Source of the DNA: Fasciolopsis buskii
Lineage: Eukaryota; Platyhelminthes; Trematoda; Plagiorchiida; Fasciolidae
Length of the DNA stretch: 64,000 nucleotides
Assembly: GCA_008360955.1 (NCBI GenBank)
Contig: LUCM01004767.1
Location: 1-64,000 of the forward strand
Direction: 5' to 3'
In this document: positions 58,961-64,000 of the stretch, piece after piece
How positions within the stretch are numbered: position 1 is the first letter of the stretch
Layout of the letters: the number at the start of each line of letters is the position of its first letter
Program-made: the position numbers and the translations under genes
The notes under the pieces: model-generated
What the model was told of the DNA's origin: nothing
The model's input: only the letters and a program-made list of their open reading frames with translations
The model's database searches: none

Positions 58961-59229
58961 CACGCAAGATCCGCCACTTAGACTTTGTTTCATAGTTCGC
59001 TGTGGACATATGACATATCTTTGGGGTAGATAACTCGGCCACTGATGCACTTTCTCGTACACACCAGCTTCGTTTGTCTCCAACACCGAACATCGGCCTC
59101 AATGCGGTGTCACAAGCTCAGGTGATAGATCCTGATATCGACAAACCTCGAAGAGACAGCTCGGTAAACTTATCAGTCGTACCAACACGGCTTCTTAGAA
59201 TACAATTCTCTGCGACATGTCGGAAGATC

Positions 59230-60043
59230 CTCCAAGGCCGGTGGTTTCAGCAGCTCATCATTATACCACATTTCTCGTGTTACACAACCTCGCCCACCCG
59301 GGTGAGGCTAGGGACAGAGGGTTTTGTATAATTCAACGTTAGACGTGATGTGCGCCAATGATCCCGCGCCTGCCTCCAGTGCCAGAGAGCGAAAATCCAT
59401 CGACATACCAAAGCTTTGTTGGCTACTTTCCCCGGACCGAAGACACGTTTTTATCACGTACACGTTGATCTCGTAGGCACTCTTCTGCTGTCTCACAGCT
59501 ATGTCCACATTCTCACCTGTGTAGACCACTTTACTCCCTGACCGCAGGCCGTGCCAATTCCCTGCCGTATGTCACAAAAAGGCCGCAAAAGCCTTCTTGT
59601 CTGATTGGATAAGCGTATTTGGTTGCCACGCTATAGTGACCACCAACCGTGACTCGTATTTCGATGAGGCGTTTCCAAATATGATTAAAATACTTGGGTG
59701 TAAGCATATTAGAACGACCGCCTACAACCCGCAAGCTAACGGTCTGGTGGAAATATTTCTTTAACAGCTAAAAGCTGCTCTGCGAGCCGGGGCCAACACG
59801 CTTTGGAGCGAAATACTGCCGTTAGCACCGTTAAGTATTGGTAGTTCTGTTAAGGAGGGAATGCGTACTACAACAAACAAGCTCGCGTTTGGTTGCACGC
59901 TCCGCCTCCCCGAGGAGCTAGTGCCCCCATCGAGACCTACGCAATTCAACTGCGGCAACTATGCAAAACGTCTTGCAGAACACATGCCAACGCCTCGTGC
60001 CAATCCACCGCGGGACCAACGAACTTCGGACCACATTCCAACC
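59230..60043 (+). mobile_element. Ty3/gypsy integrase
   Basis: LHNLAHPGEARDRG keeps the start of the zinc-binding region. The DDE core follows: YHVHVDLVGTLLLSHSYVHI (first Asp retained), a second region VTTNRDSYFD (TTDRG expected, Asp changed to Asn), and NGLVEIFLQQLKAALRAG (Glu retained). The C-terminal part continues as KLAFGCTLRLPEELVPPSRP up to the gap. Several frame changes; inactive. Confidence 0.88.
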
Positions 60044-60183
60044 NNNNNNNNNNNNNNNNNNNNNNNNNNNNNNNNNNNNNNNNNNNNNNNNNNNNNNNNN
60101 NNNNNNNNNNNNNNNNNNNNNNNNNNNNNNNNNNNNNNNNNNNNNNNNNNNNNNNNNNNNNNNNNNNNNNNNNNNNNNNNNNN
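60044..60183. other. Assembly gap (140 N)
   Basis: A run of N interrupts the integrase C-terminus. It lies in a repetitive element, so the true length is uncertain. A single N also occurs at 45076. Confidence 1.
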
Positions 60184-60427
60184 AGTGTCTATCGGTCGTA
60201 CTAAACCTGTCACCATAGAATGCAGGTTTAACGACGGATTTCTTCCACCTGATGAGCCATGTCAACCTGGCTGAGCCCAGCCATTACCAGTGCCGCACGT
60301 GGAGACTGCTGGTGGAGCTGAAGCCACAACAGCACCGATCACACCCGAAGTACCGGATATGCGAAGTGGCCATAGCGGCCACAAGATAAGACAACCCGTG
60401 CGTTTATCTGATTTTGTTGCCATTTGA
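60184..60427 (+). mobile_element. Ty3/gypsy pol C-terminus
   Basis: After the gap the frames read SIGRTKPV, and then, after a stop at 60273-60275, the end MRSGHSGHKIRQPVRLSDFV with a TGA at 60425-60427. This agrees with the R-x-x-R-x-P-x-R-L-x-D-F-V ending of CsRn1-like pol. No 3' LTR is recognised after it. Confidence 0.75.
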
Positions 60428-61089
60428 CATCAGATGGCTGGATAATCTCCTGTCGTGAGTGCACGTCTGTACTTAATAGGATGACACGTTTGCCGCGATA
60501 GTTTATGTGCCGATAGACATGCCGCCCCCATGTTAAACCGCCAAGGGCAGCACCGGCCGATGTTAGGTGCCCGCCACCAAGTCGAATATCTACCGGTGTT
60601 CACGAGAACTATTTCCACCAGTTTGTCATTGTCTTACCCTCTCTCATAGAAGAATCCCACGGCCGAGTCGATTCCAAGGACTCAGGCATAACAACAATCG
60701 GCCTCATGGTCAACATCATGCACGCACCAGAGAGGGAAAGGTACCCGAGGTCATACACTCATCTTCAACCACTCTGGCAAAGATTATAAACGAGGTTGAG
60801 ACCTGTGGATTTGGGATGCGGTCAGATTCACCATTTTGACCGGCGCACATCGGGCGGGAATCTCGGCTGCAGTTTTCTGCGGGAGCAGCTAGGCTGAGGG
60901 AACGCACTTCCTGCATTCACCTCCTAACGATATTTTTCAAAATTGATGTCGAGGGCATGGTCAATTCCCAACAATTAACATCCACGGGCCAACAAATGAG
61001 CGACCCATTTTTTTCATTGGCGATCGATGCCAAGGCCCCAAGGTATCCACCAATCTCCGGCTTGTCCCCTATTGTCCAATTAAAAGCCA
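60428..61089. other. Unassigned, possible gypsy 3' region
   Basis: The expected place of the 3' LTR. With no surviving 5' copy to compare I cannot delimit one. Confidence 0.35.
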
Positions 61090-61400
61090 TTTTCCGACGG
61101 TTTTCTTCGAGATGGCTGCTTGTACGAAGCACGGATTTGTTTCTCTTGATCGTTTGTTTAACCGAACGTTGACTGCCCAACATGTTCGTCATTTGTGCAG
61201 TGCTCACGTACACTCCATCCGCACGCTTCTGTTAAAGTATACTAAACCTTCCACCGCTTCTGACTGTCTTTTCGTCGTACCGATCGAGGGTCTGGGCTGT
61301 CAGTATTGTAATCGTATAGGTGCGAGTAAGAGCGACGCACGAGTGATCACAAAAGTTAAGGACCAGCAGACATAATATGAGATTCGCGGTAGGAAAATCC
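61090..61400 (+). repeat. Dispersed repeat with open frame, copy 2
   Basis: Homologue of 43870-44160 (about three-quarters identical in DNA by eye). The 87-codon frame at 61112-61375 keeps TASDCLFVV and GCQYCNRIG. Both copies end with taat followed by similar bases, so the repeat unit is longer than the frame. Confidence 0.55.
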
Positions 61401-64000
61401 GTTCTACATACACCTTCGAAGCAAGAGTTGGACCGTTTTGGGTCACTTATCGAATTCGACTGACCTTATCAAAACCGCTTAGTAAGGTTCGCCAGAACGT
61501 TTGAGGCCTCAGAGACTATTTCTTGGTATATTCTATGAGCATGCGTAATTTTCATGAACGAAAGAGATCAACCGAAGCCTATTCGCATTTCCTAAAATTA
61601 TCAACTGCTTTACTCAAAATATGAAATCGGTAAGATACCTTCCGTTTCTGCCGGAAATGCTCACTTTACGACTTTAGCGGTAAATTTGTTAGAAAACCCT
61701 ATGATATAATACCTTTTTGAAAAACGGTCTATAGCGGACAGTTTTGGGGTGTTTTGGCGCTCCTTGTGTTGACTGGGTGAGCTCCGTTTAATGGCTTCCA
61801 GTTTGAAAAATGGAGTCTGCAAAAGGTGCTATTGCCGTAAAGTGTTGCAGAAACAATCTCCCTACTCTCCCGGATCAACCTCATAGGGGCCAATTTGGAG
61901 TTACTCAGGAGACTGATTTTGGATACCTAAAGCACAAGCGAAATACAAGGGTAGTGGTCTTAGCCTCAGTAGTTTAGCTTTCCTCCGTAACACCGTGGCG
62001 ATTTTGAGACAGCCATATTTCTTTTTCATAATACTTAAACCACCTTCTAAATTGTTGGAACTTAATGCTTAGGAGTTTGGTAGCAGTTCAGTGCTGCAAG
62101 GTTACAGCTGTTGCTTGCTCAGATACCAAAATGATATTTGGATTCTGCTAACTGAGAGACAGAAATTTGACTATTCTTTTTGCGGACGGTCACATCCACA
62201 GCTCCCCAGCATAGTCTGGTGTCCGTGGTGCCCTCAATTTAGCAGGTAACCACCCCCACGTCCTTTTAAATAGGAGTTTAGTTTGCGTGAATCCCGCTTT
62301 CTGAAGTCCACAAGAACCTTGGAATCCTTTGATTGTTGCTCACTACCTTAATTCACTTCGTGAGTAGTAAGCATCGCCGCAGTAGTTACTAAAGTTGGCG
62401 TCTCTGATGCAGGGCTACCACAGTCGTGAAAGTTAGAGCAGCATATATTTATATAAGTTCCTAACAGATCGTATGGAGTAAGAAAATGTTCCCCAAATCA
62501 CAAAGCTCACCGACTGACCTGCGATTAGTACCCCTGATCTTTGTTAAGACCGCCACTGCTATTTGGGAATAAGTGTAATGTTCATTATGGTGAATGAAAT
62601 TATGTAATATGCACAAACTGTTAATCCAAGCTGGATTTGCTACCAAATCGTGATGCACGGAATAATAATTAATTTTAAACAAGAGTAAACTTCGTAGCAG
62701 CGATCCCAAGATGAAAAATTACGAAGACAATGCAGGATGAAGCGGTGCTAATTACATAAGCAAATGGCCTCGAAAAAATTGATTTAACGAAGCTATTGGT
62801 CTAAGCGTGTATCTGCGGTAGAATTTTTAAATAACACGATGCTGACCTAACGGCTTCAGATGTTCTGTTGAAAAGAGGTTCAATCAGTTAGGTATCTAAT
62901 TATATGAAATTCTGAAAACACCGCGCGATCACAGTTTTCCAAGGTTTTCTTCGCCGGGGCAACTGCGAAAATTCATCAGGAAGATTCAAGCCCCTAAGAA
63001 GGGCATCAGAACGAAATCCGTCCACCTCTTCTTAGGACAAATTTAGGTGACAACTGAGTGCCCTTCTGTGCTGCTTCCGTAGTCAACAAAGATAAGTGGA
63101 ATAGCGCTGTCCAACTGCATCTACGTCACCACAGCATTATACTGGCAGGAAAACGCCCTGATTCCACGTGAACTATTAGACTAAACGAAAAGAATCGCAC
63201 GAGCCAAATCAAGTTATTTTGCAACTTGGCCATGTGTAACCAGCAGAAGGTTATGACAAGCAATTTACTCCTACCAGAAACTTGATAAAACTTCAAAATT
63301 AGCAGTTTGGGTGGATAAACCTTACTAAATAGGTTTAGATGAAACGTCGGTGTGTAACTTGTGGAGGATTTTCACATTATGAATAAGAAATCCACAGGCA
63401 ATAATAAAGACACAAACTGCAGCAGTAAGATTAGAATTCGGGAACTCAGTCTAGAATATGCATGAAACCAGGATAAGAGCGACGAGTATGAAGCAAACTT
63501 CACAGATGATAAATACTCCCGCATGCGAACCAAAAGAAACGGGCAACAAGTCAAAGATTACGACGTTTTCCCGAAATTCCCAAAACAGTATTCACGCGAA
63601 TGACACGTTTATTTGAAAAGTATTCTCGGTAAGCACGCCTCTAGCCTAACACGACCGTGATACCAATTAGTGTTCAGGGAGCTAGCAATTCAACCATCCG
63701 CAAGCAGCGCAGTAAAACATGTTTTTTAGTTGATCGAAAGTAACTGATAGTTTAGAAAGTTGATAAACATCACCCGAAACCTTGTGATGCCAATCTTTGA
63801 ACAAACTGCTTTGCGCTAAGTTGCGTTTATTTCTGAGCTGTTTAAGCATTTTGGCAGGATTCTTTGGACAATCGAACGCGGTCCAGTTATATTTTTGAGT
63901 GTAATTTTAGTTGAGTGAATCGTTTATACGGAGGGAGGAAATGTTATTTACTACAATAAAAGATTTTCCATTTTTCCTTTCACTTGGCAACATGTTGCAC
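61401..64000. other. Unassigned
   Basis: Only short frames, the longest 82 codons on the minus strand (62461-62709), with no motif. No retroelement signature. Probably intergenic or intronic. Confidence 0.45.

Larger units (their letters stand above)
50257..60427 (+). mobile_element. Ty3/gypsy retrotransposon (CsRn1-like), split and decayed
   Basis: Plus-strand pieces in canonical order: gag 50257-50465, protease 50785-51050, reverse transcriptase about 56150-56800 and 58400-58600, RNase H 58600-58960, integrase about 59230-60043, a 140 bp gap, and the pol end 60184-60427. Two interruptions separate them: minus non-LTR sequence (51098 to about 56130) and a minus BEL/Pao fragment (about 56810-58400). 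Protein similarity to the CsRn1 group known from liver flukes is from memory of its motifs. LTRs were not found. Stops are scattered but long blocks stay in frame. Confidence 0.82.

Noticed and set aside
59861..60274. 137-codon ORF crossing the N run
   Set aside because: The frame is open only because the gap is translated as unknown residues. The left part is gypsy integrase and the right part pol C-terminus.
1..64000. CRISPR arrays, operons or other prokaryotic systems
   Set aside because: No regularly spaced short repeats and no dense co-directional gene packing; introns and retroelements show eukaryotic DNA.

Overview
The window looks like eukaryotic, intron-containing, repeat-rich DNA from a parasitic flatworm. 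A cestode or trematode fits best; I cannot name the species. Three things point there: many very short GT-AG introns (40-51 nt) inside recognisable genes; the retroelement mix (RTE, CR1-like, Penelope-like, BEL/Pao, and Ty3/gypsy resembling the flatworm CsRn1 group); and the absence of bacterial-style gene packing. Almost all other open frames are decayed retroelements or chance ORFs.

Two spliced genes can be built with consistent phases. (1) On the minus strand, 12979 down to 3469 holds seven exons of PIGK/GPI8, the caspase-like catalytic subunit of the GPI transamidase. Catalytic His and Cys are present, only the C-terminal end is unplaced, and three of the first introns are 40-44 nt. (2) On the plus strand, 47398-48852 holds a five-exon gene for a 234-residue protein ending in a complete C4HC3 PHD finger. 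I cannot match it to a known family, and it has a TATA box 43 bp before its ATG.

Two nearly perfect inverted repeats stand out. Repeat 1 (3813-4442 / 6598-7227, 630 bp arms, one mismatch) lies inside PIGK intron 6 and consists of RTE 3' ends. Repeat 2 (45021-46260 / 48703-49942, 1240 bp arms, two mismatches and one N) duplicates the 3' half of the PHD gene and its flank in inverted orientation.

Layout: 1-1312, about four tandem copies of a 320 bp unit; 1954-2481, an unidentified open frame; 3.5-13.0 kb, PIGK; 13.4-23 kb, RTE, Penelope-like and CR1-like remnants, including a fairly complete minus-strand RTE at 16.3-19.6 kb; 23-37 kb, a BEL/Pao element (minus) apparently split by two CR1-like copies; 37-45 kb, mostly unassigned; 45-50 kb, the PHD gene and repeat 2; 50.2-60.4 kb, a plus-strand Ty3/gypsy element split by a non-LTR insertion and a BEL/Pao fragment, with a 140 bp assembly gap; 61.4-64 kb, nothing recognised. 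The retroelements carry stops and frameshifts and are annotated as relics.
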